Source: Bog-756 sp963756515
GTDB taxonomy: Bacteria; Actinomycetota; Acidimicrobiia; Acidimicrobiales; RAAP-2
Direction: 5' to 3'
Assembly: GCA_963756515.1 (NCBI GenBank)
Contig: CAVWNV010000003.1
Coordinates: 1-64,000 of the forward strand
Length of the DNA stretch: 64,000 nucleotides
Both the position numbers and the translations under genes were made by a program. This document shows, in pieces, positions 51,546 to 59,715 of this stretch (position 1 is its first letter; each line of letters opens with the position of its first letter). The notes beneath the pieces are model-generated. The model was not told the origin of the DNA, did no database searches, and was given only the letters and a program-made list of their open reading frames with translations.

Positions 51546-52679
51546 TCAGGAGGCGACGCGGTCCTGCGGGGGGACCGATGCCATCGAGTCGTACTCCTCG
51601 GAGGTGTCCTCCCACGACTCCCACTGGATGACGCCGAGCTCGGTGAACTTGGTCCGCAGCCATCCGTCCGCCGCATCAAGGAGTCCGAGCTTCCTGCAGT
51701 TGGGGACGATCTTGGAGAAGAGGAGCGCTTGGAACTCAGCCCGGTCCGGGGCCTGGAGCACCAGCGGGACGATGGCCTTCGGATCGACACCCATGCGGTC
51801 CCAAACCTCCTGCTGGAGGAACCGGTCCCGCATCCTCACCGCGGCCTCGAAGGCGAACTCCTGACGCTCGCGGAGCTCGGCCGCGTTCAGTCCCTCGTAG
51901 TACTCCTGCAGGCTGAGTACGCCGAACGCCACGTGTCGGGCCTCATCGGCCATCACGTAGCGCAACAGCTGCTTGAGGAGCGGATCGGTCGTCATCGAAT
52001 GCATCAGACCGAACGCCGCCAGCGCCAGCCCCTCCACCATGATCTGCATACCCAAGTAGGTCATGTCCCACCGCGAGTCGGCGATGATGTCGTCCAGCAA
52101 CATCCGAAGGTGGGCATTGATGGCGTAGTGACCCGAGAGCTTCTCGTCGAGGTACTTGCCGAAGACTTCGACGTGCCGGGCCTCGTCCATCACCTGGGTG
52201 GCGGCGTAGTACTTGGCATCGATCCACGGCACCGACTCCACGATCTTGGCCGTGCAGATCAAGGCACCCTGCTCGCCGTGGAGGAACTGGGACAGCGTCC
52301 AGTTCTGGCTCTCGACCCCGAAGGCCAACCATTCCTTCTCCGTCCACTTCTCCACCGGCGTGCCGGTGAGGTCGAATCCGGCGCCGAAGCCCCCGGTGGC
52401 CTCGGCCTGCTCCAGCACCATCCGCTCCTGGTCGACCTCGGTGTCCCAGGGGAGATCGGTCTCGCCGTTCCACTGGGCCCCCTTGGCCTTCTCGTACAGC
52501 TTGTTGAGTTTGGGCCGGGACCCCTTCTCGTAGTCCCAGGTGAAGATGGAGTCGTAGTCGGAGTGGACGAGGTGGCGCCCGTCGGTCTCCTCGGTTCCGA
52601 CCACCGAGAGTATGGCTTCGAAGTCGTCGATCTCGGACCGGCCGATGATCTCCTCGGTGCTGCTCATTTCCGTGGTCAT
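51546..52679 (-). CDS. Ferritin-like di-iron protein, probable oxygenase/desaturase-type
   Basis: A 377-residue protein with a four-helix di-iron centre. The six ligands are in register: Glu136 (HGEQGAL), Glu166 and His169 (DEARHVEVF), Glu216 (MVEGLAL), and Glu246 and His249 (DEARHVAFG). This is the ribonucleotide-reductase R2/AurF-like pattern of Glu, ExxH, Glu, ExxH. The N-terminal TWDYEKGSRPKLNKLYEKAKGAQWN is typical of a poorly studied actinobacterial family. The reaction is unknown; candidates are N- or C-oxygenation of a hydrophobic substrate. GAGGGAGC precedes the ATG. The two TetR genes lie directly upstream. Confidence 0.85.
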   Translation of the reverse strand: MTTEMSSTEEIIGRSEIDDFEAILSVVGTEETDGRHLVHSDYDSIFTWDYEKGSRPKLNKLYEKAKGAQWNGETDLPWDTEVDQERMVLEQAEATGGFGAGFDLTGTPVEKWTEKEWLAFGVESQNWTLSQFLHGEQGALICTAKIVESVPWIDAKYYAATQVMDEARHVEVFGKYLDEKLSGHYAINAHLRMLLDDIIADSRWDMTYLGMQIMVEGLALAAFGLMHSMTTDPLLKQLLRYVMADEARHVAFGVLSLQEYYEGLNAAELRERQEFAFEAAVRMRDRFLQQEVWDRMGVDPKAIVPLVLQAPDRAEFQALLFSKIVPNCRKLGLLDAADGWLRTKFTELGVIQWESWEDTSEEYDSMASVPPQDRVAS

Positions 52680-53467
52680 GTCGCTCCCTCATCCTGTATT
52701 GGTCGAATTGGTCCGGATCCTCCGTCTGGGACAGCCGTATCGTGACGGTTGCGGGCCGGTCGGGCCGGGCGGTCGAACGGGGTGATGTCGATGGCCGCGG
52801 GCACCGTCACGCCGTGTAGGGCCCGGATCCCCGGTAGCACGAAGGTCTCCACCAGATGCCGGGCCCGATGCGGGTCGGTCATGTCCATCTGCTCCGATGG
52901 TGCGATGGCGTAGGTGAGGACGATCCGCGTCGCCCACTCGGCCACCCGGCCGGCCTCCATCGGACTCATCCAACGGGCCAGGAACGGCGCAGTAAAGTGC
53001 GAGGCGGTGGCCAGCAGACGGTTGGACTCGTCGAAGGCCAGATGCCCGAGTACCACCTCGGGCTCGTGCTGCACCAGGTAGTTGAGGGCGGCGTGGCCGC
53101 ACACCCGCGTGGACGCTTCGACGATGCCGGCGACCAGGGCGGCGGCGAGATCGTCGGCCTCCCCCAGACACACACCCAGGGCCGAGAATAGGCGGGCCAT
53201 CTCAGTGTCCACCACGGCCGACAGCACGTCGTCACGGCCGCCGGGGAAGGCCCGGTACACAGTGGCTCTCGATACCCCCGCCCGGCGGGCGATGTCGTCC
53301 ACTGTTGTCTTTGTCGTGCCGTGCCGGGCCAGGCAGTCGAGGGTGGCATCGATGATTCGGACCCGCTGCGGCGAGTCCTGCCCGGCAACCGCGCCGGCGT
53401 TCTCCCCAAGGGCCTCGGCGTCGAGCCCCTCGCCCAACACATGGAGTGCGGTGCCCTGAACTGCCAT
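52676..53467 (-). CDS. TetR-family regulator 1
   Basis: A 263-residue regulator. The DNA-binding helices are RIIDATLDCLARHGTTKTTVDDIARRAGVSRATVYRAFPGGRDDVLSAVV at about residues 36-85, followed by an all-helical ligand domain and a Pro/Arg-rich tail. Its stop overlaps the start of the di-iron gene, so the two are one transcription unit. It probably regulates that gene and itself. TTGACA-18-TAACGT lies immediately upstream and predicts a leaderless start. An extra N-terminal about 35 residues is not seen in the second TetR gene. Confidence 0.92.
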   Translation of the reverse strand: MAVQGTALHVLGEGLDAEALGENAGAVAGQDSPQRVRIIDATLDCLARHGTTKTTVDDIARRAGVSRATVYRAFPGGRDDVLSAVVDTEMARLFSALGVCLGEADDLAAALVAGIVEASTRVCGHAALNYLVQHEPEVVLGHLAFDESNRLLATASHFTAPFLARWMSPMEAGRVAEWATRIVLTYAIAPSEQMDMTDPHRARHLVETFVLPGIRALHGVTVPAAIDITPFDRPARPARNRHDTAVPDGGSGPIRPIQDEGAT

Positions 53468-53474
53468 CGATGAA

Positions 53475-53504
53475 ACGTTAGGTCGGTTTTTGTCTCATTG
53501 TCAA
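53475..53504 (-). promoter_or_regulatory. TetR 1 promoter, probably leaderless
   Basis: TTGACA (53504-53499), an 18-base spacer, and TAACGT (53480-53475) stand seven bases before the ATG at 53467. The -35 hexamer overlaps the end of the upstream TetR gene. Confidence 0.65.
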
Positions 53505-54115
53505 CGACGCCTGTCGTGTCCCACCGGGCGCGGACCCGTCCGGTTCTGATCCTCCCTGGCCACGACTCCGGCCAGCAGCTCGGCCTCGACGAGCTGGGCC
53601 ACCTGGACCGGGTCGTCGAGGTCCCATCGCCCCGGCGAAGCCATATACGAAAGGACCATCCGGGCCAGAAAGTCGGCGGCTTCGTTGAGGTCGACCCCCG
53701 GCGCCAGACCACGGTCCTCGAGATAGGGCACGAGGAAGGCTGTGATCCCCTCCCGGATCCGGATACTCTCGATGGTCAGTGCGGGCAGGAGCTTCTCCGG
53801 CTCGGTCTGCATGACCCGTTGGAGCACATCGTGCTCGATGATCGACCGGTGAGCGAACATGATCCCCTGCTCCATGACCTGCTCGAGACTGTCCGCCCCC
53901 TGCACGTGCTCGTACAGACGGCCGAAGAACTCGCTGGTGGCCCACGCCACCACCGCACTGATGAGCTCGTCGCGGCCCCCGGGGAACGTTCGGTAGACGG
54001 TGGCCCGGGACACCTTGGCCTCACGGGCGGCGTCCTCCACCGTGGTCTTGGCCAGCCCCCAACGGGCCACGCACACATAGGTGGCCTCGAGGATGCGCTG
54101 ACGTGTGCCGTCCAC
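53501..54115 (-). CDS. TetR-family regulator 2
   Basis: A 204-residue regulator related to TetR 1: RILEATYVCVARWGLAKTTVEDAAREAKVSRATVYRTFPGGRDELISAVV (residues 7-56) is closely similar over the DNA-binding region, and both keep the VSRATVYR recognition helix and PGGRD. The ligand domains differ. It begins 11 bases after the dapB stop and may be cotranscribed with it. A tandem duplication followed by divergence is the simplest origin. Its regulated genes are unknown. Confidence 0.92.
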   Translation of the reverse strand: MDGTRQRILEATYVCVARWGLAKTTVEDAAREAKVSRATVYRTFPGGRDELISAVVAWATSEFFGRLYEHVQGADSLEQVMEQGIMFAHRSIIEHDVLQRVMQTEPEKLLPALTIESIRIREGITAFLVPYLEDRGLAPGVDLNEAADFLARMVLSYMASPGRWDLDDPVQVAQLVEAELLAGVVAREDQNRTGPRPVGHDRRR

Positions 54116-54125
54116 CGGCGGCCGC

Positions 54126-54941
54126 TCAGAGTCCGAGCAGCGGCTCGAGGCCGATGGTGAGCCCGGGCCTGGTGGTCACCGAGACGACGGCCAGCACCAC
54201 GCCGTTCATGAACGAGGCCCGGTCGTAGGAGTCGTGTCGGATGGTCAGGGTCTGGCCGTCCCCCCCGAGGATGACCTCCTGATGGGCCACCAGGCCCGAC
54301 ATCCGTACCGAGTGGATGCGCACACCGCCCGGCCCGCCGCCGCCGCGGGAGCCGTCGACCACTGTCGTGGACGTGCGGTCGGGCGGGAACTCCCCCATTC
54401 CCGAGTCGGACCGTGCCGCGGCCATACGTTCTGCCGTGCGCAGCGCCGTTCCCGAGGGTGCATCCAACTTCCCTTCGTGGTGGTACTCGACGATCTCCGC
54501 TCCGTCGAACCACGGCGCCGCCATCTCGGCGAACCGCATCATGAGCACAGCGCCGATGGCGAAGTTGGGTGCCATGATGCAGTTGGGCGCACCGGATTCC
54601 GGACCGGCGAAACAGCGGCCCAGTTCCTCTACCTGGGCCTCGGTGAATCCGGTGGTTCCGACCACGGCGTGGATCCCGCTCTCGGCACAGTACGCCAGCG
54701 TGTCCATGGCGGCATCCCGGCGCGTGAAGTCCACGATGACCTCTGCGCCGGCCTCGGTCAGCGACCCGAGTCCCTCCCCCACCAGGAGCCCACCGGCATC
54801 GACCCCGATGAGCGTGCCCAGATCGGCTCCCCCGTGTAGCGGGTCCAATGCCACCACCAGGTCGAGGTCCGGGTGACCCAGGACGGTTCGGCACACCTCG
54901 CGACCCACCCTGCCTGCGGCACCGACCACCCCGACTCGCAT
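54126..54941 (-). CDS. dapB: 4-hydroxy-tetrahydrodipicolinate reductase
   Basis: A 271-residue NAD(P)H-dependent reductase following DapA in the DAP pathway. The Rossmann motif RVGVVGAAGRVGREV is at residues 2-16; VIVDFTRRDAAMDTLAYCAESG, VVGTTGFTEAQVEEL, APNFAIGAVLMMRFAEMAA and the substrate motif EYHHEGKLDAPSGTALRTAE (His-His and Lys) follow. The ATG at 54941 matches the family N-terminus. TAGGGT lies seven bases upstream, within a duplicated 29-base region. Confidence 0.94.
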   Translation of the reverse strand: MRVGVVGAAGRVGREVCRTVLGHPDLDLVVALDPLHGGADLGTLIGVDAGGLLVGEGLGSLTEAGAEVIVDFTRRDAAMDTLAYCAESGIHAVVGTTGFTEAQVEELGRCFAGPESGAPNCIMAPNFAIGAVLMMRFAEMAAPWFDGAEIVEYHHEGKLDAPSGTALRTAERMAAARSDSGMGEFPPDRTSTTVVDGSRGGGGPGGVRIHSVRMSGLVAHQEVILGGDGQTLTIRHDSYDRASFMNGVVLAVVSVTTRPGLTIGLEPLLGL

Positions 54942-54948
54942 GGCGGCC

Positions 54949-54954
54949 ACCCTA
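54949..54954 (-). promoter_or_regulatory. dapB -10-like element
   Basis: Minus-strand TAGGGT seven bases before the dapB ATG, the same hexamer as before the aldo/keto reductase gene; no -35 is obvious. Confidence 0.3.
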
Positions 54955-55012
54955 CCGTCGCCGGGTGCAGCGGCCCCGGACCACCGTCGCCGGGTGCAGC
55001 GGCCCCGGACCA
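54955..55012. repeat. 29-bp perfect tandem duplication
   Basis: Positions 54955-54983 are repeated exactly at 54984-55012, and a partial third copy follows. It fills most of the 85-base gap between dapB and the M16 peptidase gene. Confidence 0.9.
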
Positions 55013-55026
55013 CCGTCGCGATGGCG

Positions 55027-56313
55027 TCAGCCCAGACGAAGAGCCTGGACGTCGAAGTCGGACTCGTCGAAGGGACCGACGACGGACAGGGTCCTCGGCG
55101 CAGCCACCAGTTCGGCCGCAGCGTCATGGATCTCCTCCAAGGTGAGGGCTTCCACCCGGGCCAGTACGTCGTCCACCGACAGGATCTCGCCGTGGAGCAG
55201 CAGTCCCGCACCGATCCGGCTCATCCGTGCCCCCGAGTCCTCGCAGGCCAGCAGGGTCTCGGCCCGTAGGTTCCCCTTGGCCACGACCAGTTCCCGGTCC
55301 GAGATGCCCTCCGCCCCCAGGCGGTCCAGTTCGGTGGAGACGATGTCGAGGACTTCGGCCACGTGCTCAGGGGCCGTCCCCATGCCCACGCTCACCGAGC
55401 CGGCGTCGTGGTAGGCCACCCGCTCCGACCACACCGAGTACGCCAGCCCTCGGCGCTCACGGATCTCTTGGAACAGACGGCTGGACAGGCCCCCGCCCAG
55501 TACGTGGTTGACCACCGCCAGGGCGTAGCGTCGGTCGTCGAGCCGGTGCACCGACCGCGACGCCAGCACCAGATGGGCCTGCTCGGTTCCCCGGCGGGCG
55601 ACCCGCAGGGCCTCGACCTTGTCCCCGGGTGCCATCCGCTCCGGGGTGGCACCGCCCTGCGGTCCGGCGAACCGGGATTCGAGGCCCTCGGCCACCGCTT
55701 CGTGGTGGAGGTCCCCGGCCACCGCCACCACCATGTTGCCCGGTCGGTAGTGGAGCGTGAAGAACTCGCGGATGCGGTCGACCGTCATGGCCAGGATCGA
55801 CTCCTGGGAGCCGAGGACCTCGCGGCCCAGGGGATGGTCGGGAAACAGAAGGGCGGAGCTCTGCTCGGCTGCCGCATCGGAGGGCTCGTCGGCGTGCATA
55901 AGGATCTCGTCCAGGATTACCTGCCGTTCCGCGTCCAGGTCTTCGGCGCGGAGGGCTGGCTGCCACATGATGTCCGACAAAATGTCCAACCCGAGGGAGA
56001 CATTCTCCGCCAGCAGGCGGATGTAGAAGGACGTGTACTCCTTGGTGGTGAAGGCGTTGAAGTCGCCCCCGACCTCGTCGACCGCTTCGGCGATGGCTGA
56101 CGCGGAGCGCTCCGCCGTGCCCTTGAAGAGCAGGTGTTCGAGGAAGTGGGACGAACCAGCCTGGTAGAGCTCCTCGTCACGAGCGCCGGTGCCGACCCAG
56201 AATCCGATGCACACCGAGCGTGCATCGTCCATCCGCTCGGTGGTCAGGGCCAGACCGCAGGGCAGGGCTTCGGTGCGGATCACCGGGCTGGTTCCCCTGG
56301 TTTCACCGGCCAC
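55027..56313 (-). CDS. M16 zinc peptidase
   Basis: A 428-residue metallopeptidase of the mitochondrial-processing-peptidase/PqqL family. The inverted zinc motif HFLEHLLFKG (HxxEH) lies at about residues 56-65 and its third ligand Glu in AERQVILDEILMHADEP. RPGNMVVAVAGDL and GLSSRLFQEIRERRGLAYSVWSE are typical of the second half. Mycobacterial PepR occupies the same place after gpsI (pnp). The substrate is unknown. GTG at 56313 lacks a ribosome-binding site, so coupling from pnp is likely, though 67 bases separate them. Confidence 0.92.
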   Translation of the reverse strand: MAGETRGTSPVIRTEALPCGLALTTERMDDARSVCIGFWVGTGARDEELYQAGSSHFLEHLLFKGTAERSASAIAEAVDEVGGDFNAFTTKEYTSFYIRLLAENVSLGLDILSDIMWQPALRAEDLDAERQVILDEILMHADEPSDAAAEQSSALLFPDHPLGREVLGSQESILAMTVDRIREFFTLHYRPGNMVVAVAGDLHHEAVAEGLESRFAGPQGGATPERMAPGDKVEALRVARRGTEQAHLVLASRSVHRLDDRRYALAVVNHVLGGGLSSRLFQEIRERRGLAYSVWSERVAYHDAGSVSVGMGTAPEHVAEVLDIVSTELDRLGAEGISDRELVVAKGNLRAETLLACEDSGARMSRIGAGLLLHGEILSVDDVLARVEALTLEEIHDAAAELVAAPRTLSVVGPFDESDFDVQALRLG

Positions 56314-56380
56314 ACCGCGCCCACCGAGTCGAACGGTGGGGTGGTGGCCGGCCCGGCCACCACCCCGTCACATGTCGAGC

Positions 56381-58858
56381 TCAACGGCGGCGGCGACCAC
56401 CCCGGCCGCCTCCGCCACCGCCACTTGGGCGGTCGGACGACTCGGTCGACGCCGGTCCCAGATTCCCGAACTCCTGGACCAGCTCGACCTCGAAGGCTTC
56501 CTCGAACGAGGCGGCTCCTGACGGCCCGGCGCTGGACTCGGCCGGACGACGGCCGCGATCGGGGCGATCGCCCGGATCGGCGTGGTCGCCGCGGGGTCGG
56601 CCCCGTCCGCCACCGTCGCTTCGGCTCTCGCCACGGCGACCGCGGTCGTCGCCATTGGAACTGGCGGCGCCGGCCGGAGGCTCGCCGGCCAACGAGAGGG
56701 AGACCTTCCCCTGCGGATCGATGTCATCCACCTTCACCTCGACCGGCTGGCCAAGTTCGAGGACGTCCTCGACCCGCTCGACCCGCTTGCCCTGCCCGAT
56801 CTTCGAGATGTGCAGCAGCCCGTCGCGACCCGGGAGGATGTTGACGAAGGCTCCGAACTTGGTGATGTTCACGACCTTGCCCTGGTAGGTGGCGCCCACC
56901 TCGGCCAGCGGCGGGTCGAGAATGGTCGAGATCCTCCGACGGGCCTCCTCGACGGCGGTGCCGTCCTTGGCCCCGATGGTGACCGTTCCCACCATCCCGT
57001 CGTCGTCGACGGCGATGTCAGCACCGGTCTCCTGCTGCAGGGCGTTGATCACCTTGCCCTTCGGTCCGATGACCTCGCCGATCTTGTCCATCGGGATCTC
57101 GAACGAGATGATCTTCGGTGCCGCGTCGGCGACCTCCTTGCGGGGTTCCGGAATGGCGGCGGCCATGACGTCGAGGATGGTGAGTCGGGCCTCTTTGGCC
57201 TGAAGCAGTGCCTGGGTGAGCACATCGAGGGGAAGACCGTCGATCTTCGTGTCGAGCTGGAGGGCCGTCACCACGTCCTTCGTCCCGGCCACCTTGAAGT
57301 CCATGTCACCGAAGGCGTCCTCGGCACCGAGGATGTCGGTGAGGGTCACGTAGGAACCACCGTCGTAGACGAGGCCCATGGCGATGCCGGCCACCGCAGC
57401 CTTCAGCGGCACGCCGGCCGCCATCATCGACAGGGTCGAGCCGCAGACCGACGCCATCGAGGTGGAGCCGTTGGATGCCAGTACGTCCGACACCAGACGG
57501 AGGGTGTATGGGAAGTCCTCCTCGTAGGGGACGACCGGGAGGAGCGCCCGCTCGGCCAGCAGTCCATGGCCGATCTCGCGGCGCTTCGGGCCCCGCATGA
57601 AGCCGGTCTCGCCGGTGGAGAAGGGCGGGAAGTTGTAATGGTGCATGTACCGCTTGTGCTCGTCGGGCGTGATGGTGTCCAGCAGCTGGTTCATCCGGGG
57701 CATGCCCAAGGTGGTCACATTGAGGACCTGGGTCTCGCCCCGCTGGAACAGTGCCGAGCCGTGCGCCGTCGGGAACAGGTCGACCTCGGCCGACAGGGGC
57801 CGGATCTCCGTCGTGGTGCGGCCATCGATACGGAGACCATCCTCCACGATGCGCTTGCGGACAAGCTTCTTGGTCAGGCCCCGCACCGCGGCCTTGATCT
57901 CACCGCCCCGCTCGGGGAACTCGGCGGCCACCGTCTCGATGATGAACGTCGAGGCCGCATCCAGGGCGGTGGTGCGCTCGGCTTTGGCCACGATGGTGTT
58001 GGCCTCGGCGATGGCGTCGGTACCCACGGCCTGGACCCGCTCGAAGACATCGTCTTCGTAGTCGGAGAACGTGGAGTAGGGGATGATCTCCACCGGGCCA
58101 CGCTCGGCGACCCATTTCTCCACCAGCTGGCGCTGGAGGACGATGGACTCGCGGATCCACGTCTTGGCCGCCTCCAGCCCGTCGGCCAGCACCTCCTCGG
58201 TTACCTGGGGCGCACCCTCCTCGTAGTACTGGAAGGACCGCTCGGACCCGCCGGCCTCGACCATCATGATGGCGATCTCGGCGTTGGCGGCATCGGACAG
58301 CGCCCGGCCGGCCACAACCAGCTCGAAGGTGGACTCGTCACCCTCCTGGAAGGTGGGGTGGGGAATCCACTGGCCGTCGGTGGAGTAGGCCACACGGACC
58401 GCCCCGATGGGTCCCTCGAAGGGGATGCCCGAGATCATCAGGGCGGCCGAGGCCCCGTTGATGGCTAGGACGTCGTGGGGATTGACCTGGTCGGCGCCGA
58501 AGATGGTCCCGACGACATGGACCTCGTTGCGGAAGCCCTTGGGGAAGGACGGGCGCAGGGGGCGGTCGATGAGCCGGCAGGTCAGGATGGCCTGGTCCGA
58601 GGACTTGCCCTCCCGGCGGAAGAACGATCCGGGGATCTTCCCGGCGGCGTAGGTCCGCTCCTCGATGTCGACGGTCAGCGGGAAGAAGTCAGCTCCCTCC
58701 CGGACGGACCGGGATGCCGTGGCCGTGGCCAACAGGACGGTGTCGCCGATCCTGGCCACGACGGCCCCGTCGGCCAACTGGGCCAGCTTGCCGGCCTCGA
58801 ATGTAAGTGTGCGGTCGGTGCCACTGATGGGCCCCGACACGGTTATGGCGTCTGACAT
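56381..58858 (-). CDS. pnp: Polynucleotide phosphorylase
   Basis: An 825-residue 3'-5' exoribonuclease. Two RNase PH domains with an alpha-helical linker occupy most of the protein (IPGSFFRREGKSSDQAILTCRLIDRPLRP and, later, the FMRGPKRREIGHGLLAERAL and TSMASVCGSTLSMMAAG catalytic region). The KH domain (GEVIGPKGKVINALQQETG) and S1 domain (TYQGKVVNITKFGAFVNILPGRDGLLHISKI) follow. An extra about 90-residue Arg/Gly/Asp-rich tail ends in a Gly run and GGRRRR, like an RGG RNA-binding box. AAGGAGCG precedes the ATG. It follows rpsO, as in most bacteria. Confidence 0.96.
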   Translation of the reverse strand: MSDAITVSGPISGTDRTLTFEAGKLAQLADGAVVARIGDTVLLATATASRSVREGADFFPLTVDIEERTYAAGKIPGSFFRREGKSSDQAILTCRLIDRPLRPSFPKGFRNEVHVVGTIFGADQVNPHDVLAINGASAALMISGIPFEGPIGAVRVAYSTDGQWIPHPTFQEGDESTFELVVAGRALSDAANAEIAIMMVEAGGSERSFQYYEEGAPQVTEEVLADGLEAAKTWIRESIVLQRQLVEKWVAERGPVEIIPYSTFSDYEDDVFERVQAVGTDAIAEANTIVAKAERTTALDAASTFIIETVAAEFPERGGEIKAAVRGLTKKLVRKRIVEDGLRIDGRTTTEIRPLSAEVDLFPTAHGSALFQRGETQVLNVTTLGMPRMNQLLDTITPDEHKRYMHHYNFPPFSTGETGFMRGPKRREIGHGLLAERALLPVVPYEEDFPYTLRLVSDVLASNGSTSMASVCGSTLSMMAAGVPLKAAVAGIAMGLVYDGGSYVTLTDILGAEDAFGDMDFKVAGTKDVVTALQLDTKIDGLPLDVLTQALLQAKEARLTILDVMAAAIPEPRKEVADAAPKIISFEIPMDKIGEVIGPKGKVINALQQETGADIAVDDDGMVGTVTIGAKDGTAVEEARRRISTILDPPLAEVGATYQGKVVNITKFGAFVNILPGRDGLLHISKIGQGKRVERVEDVLELGQPVEVKVDDIDPQGKVSLSLAGEPPAGAASSNGDDRGRRGESRSDGGGRGRPRGDHADPGDRPDRGRRPAESSAGPSGAASFEEAFEVELVQEFGNLGPASTESSDRPSGGGGGGRGGRRRR

Positions 58859-59121
58859 GACGCTCCTTGGTCTGTTCGGGGACTCCCCGAGCCAGTTCCC
58901 AGTTGTCGACCACCCCATCCTTCCTCGGATGAAGGGGTAATCGGCAACTGGTGACTGACCTCGAATGGAGTCCGGTTGTGGGTTGTACACGGCCCGCCAT
59001 CTGAGCGGTTGGCCGCTGATGCTGCACGCCGACACCGTGCCGACCTGCGGTCCCCCGGCGCGGCGCCGGTGGAGAAATTGCCACCGCCCGGCCGAGGCCG
59101 GGCGGTTCGACTGATGATCGC
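58859..59121 (-). other. rpsO-pnp intergenic region
   Basis: A 263-base gap with the rpsO terminator-like hairpin at 59083-59106 near its rpsO end and the pnp ribosome-binding site at the other. In many bacteria this region carries pnp autoregulatory processing sites; a partial inverted repeat (GACCGCAGG and neighbours) is visible but not convincing. Confidence 0.4.
59083..59106. terminator. Hairpin after rpsO
   Basis: ACCGCCCGGC and GCCGGGCGGT form a perfect 10-base-pair stem around CGAG, 16 bases after the rpsO stop, with a short AATTT beyond it. It may end the rpsO message or act as a processing barrier before pnp. Confidence 0.6.
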
Positions 59122-59379
59122 CTAGCGGCGGAGTCCGAGGCGACCGATGATGTCCCGGTAGCGCTCGACGTCGTTGTTGCGTACGTAGTCGAGCAGTCGT
59201 CGACGACGTCCGATGAGTTTCAGGAGCCCTCGGCGGGTGTGATGGTCACCCTTGTGGACCTTGAGATGTTCGGTGAGGTGGACGATCCGCTCACTCAGGA
59301 TTGCGATCTGTACCTCGGGGGATCCGGTGTCCGTCTCGTGGAGCCGGTACTCGGAGATGGTGGCCTGCTTGTCTGGCAT
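59122..59379 (-). CDS. rpsO: 30S ribosomal protein S15
   Basis: An 85-residue primary 16S rRNA-binding protein. The four-helix pattern is clear: KQATISEYRLHETDTGSPEVQIAILSERIVHLTEHLKVHKGDHHTRRGLL then LIGRRRRLLDYVRNNDVERYRDIIGRLGLRR. TGSPEVQ and the DHHTRRGLL motif are near-universal. The length is normal for the family. It lies directly upstream of pnp. Confidence 0.97.
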   Translation of the reverse strand: MPDKQATISEYRLHETDTGSPEVQIAILSERIVHLTEHLKVHKGDHHTRRGLLKLIGRRRRLLDYVRNNDVERYRDIIGRLGLRR

Positions 59380-59524
59380 TCGGGGAATCGACCTCTGGTG
59401 TCTTCGTAATGATGATGTTCTGGAGAAGGGCTGCGCCTACGGAGAGGGCCGGCGGACTGAACACGCCGGAAGTCAATGGTAGCAGGATCGGGGTTCACCA
59501 GGGATCTCCACCCTCGGACCACCC

Positions 59525-59570
59525 GTGCCGGCCGACCTCGGACCACAGGTGCCGGCCGACCTCGGACCAC
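59525..59570. repeat. 22-bp direct repeat, two copies
   Basis: The segment at 59525-59546 recurs exactly at 59549-59570, separated by two bases. A third partial copy (CTCGGACCAC) lies just upstream at 59513-59522. Confidence 0.85.
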
Positions 59571-59620
59571 CGTATGGGCTGGCCGGCGTGGCTATGGGCT
59601 GGCCGACACGACCTCGGGCG

Positions 59621-59671
59621 CGACGACACGACCGGGCCCGGCCGGCTGGGCGGGACCTGGTCGTGTCGTCG
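59621..59671. terminator. Large inverted repeat after the peroxiredoxin gene
   Basis: CGACGACACGACC and GGTCGTGTCGTCG are perfect 13-base complements around a 25-base GC-rich loop, starting 44 bases beyond the peroxiredoxin stop. It probably insulates that gene from rpsO. Confidence 0.55.
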
Positions 59672-59715
59672 GGAGTCGGGTGCCGGGACCGGTGGCCCGG
59701 CCGTTCCGAACCGGA

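Larger units (their letters stand above)
59380..59715. other. 336-base gap with nested repeats
   Basis: No gene is supported. It holds a 22-base direct repeat (59525-59546 and 59549-59570), the TGGGCTGGCCGG pair with 20-base period (59575-59586 and 59595-59606) and a 13-base inverted repeat (59621-59671). The short frames over it are products of the repeats. Confidence 0.6.

Noticed and set aside
51546..52679. Ribonucleotide reductase beta subunit
   Set aside because: The ligand pattern fits R2-like proteins, but the radical tyrosine context, the C-terminal peptide and any alpha subunit are missing.
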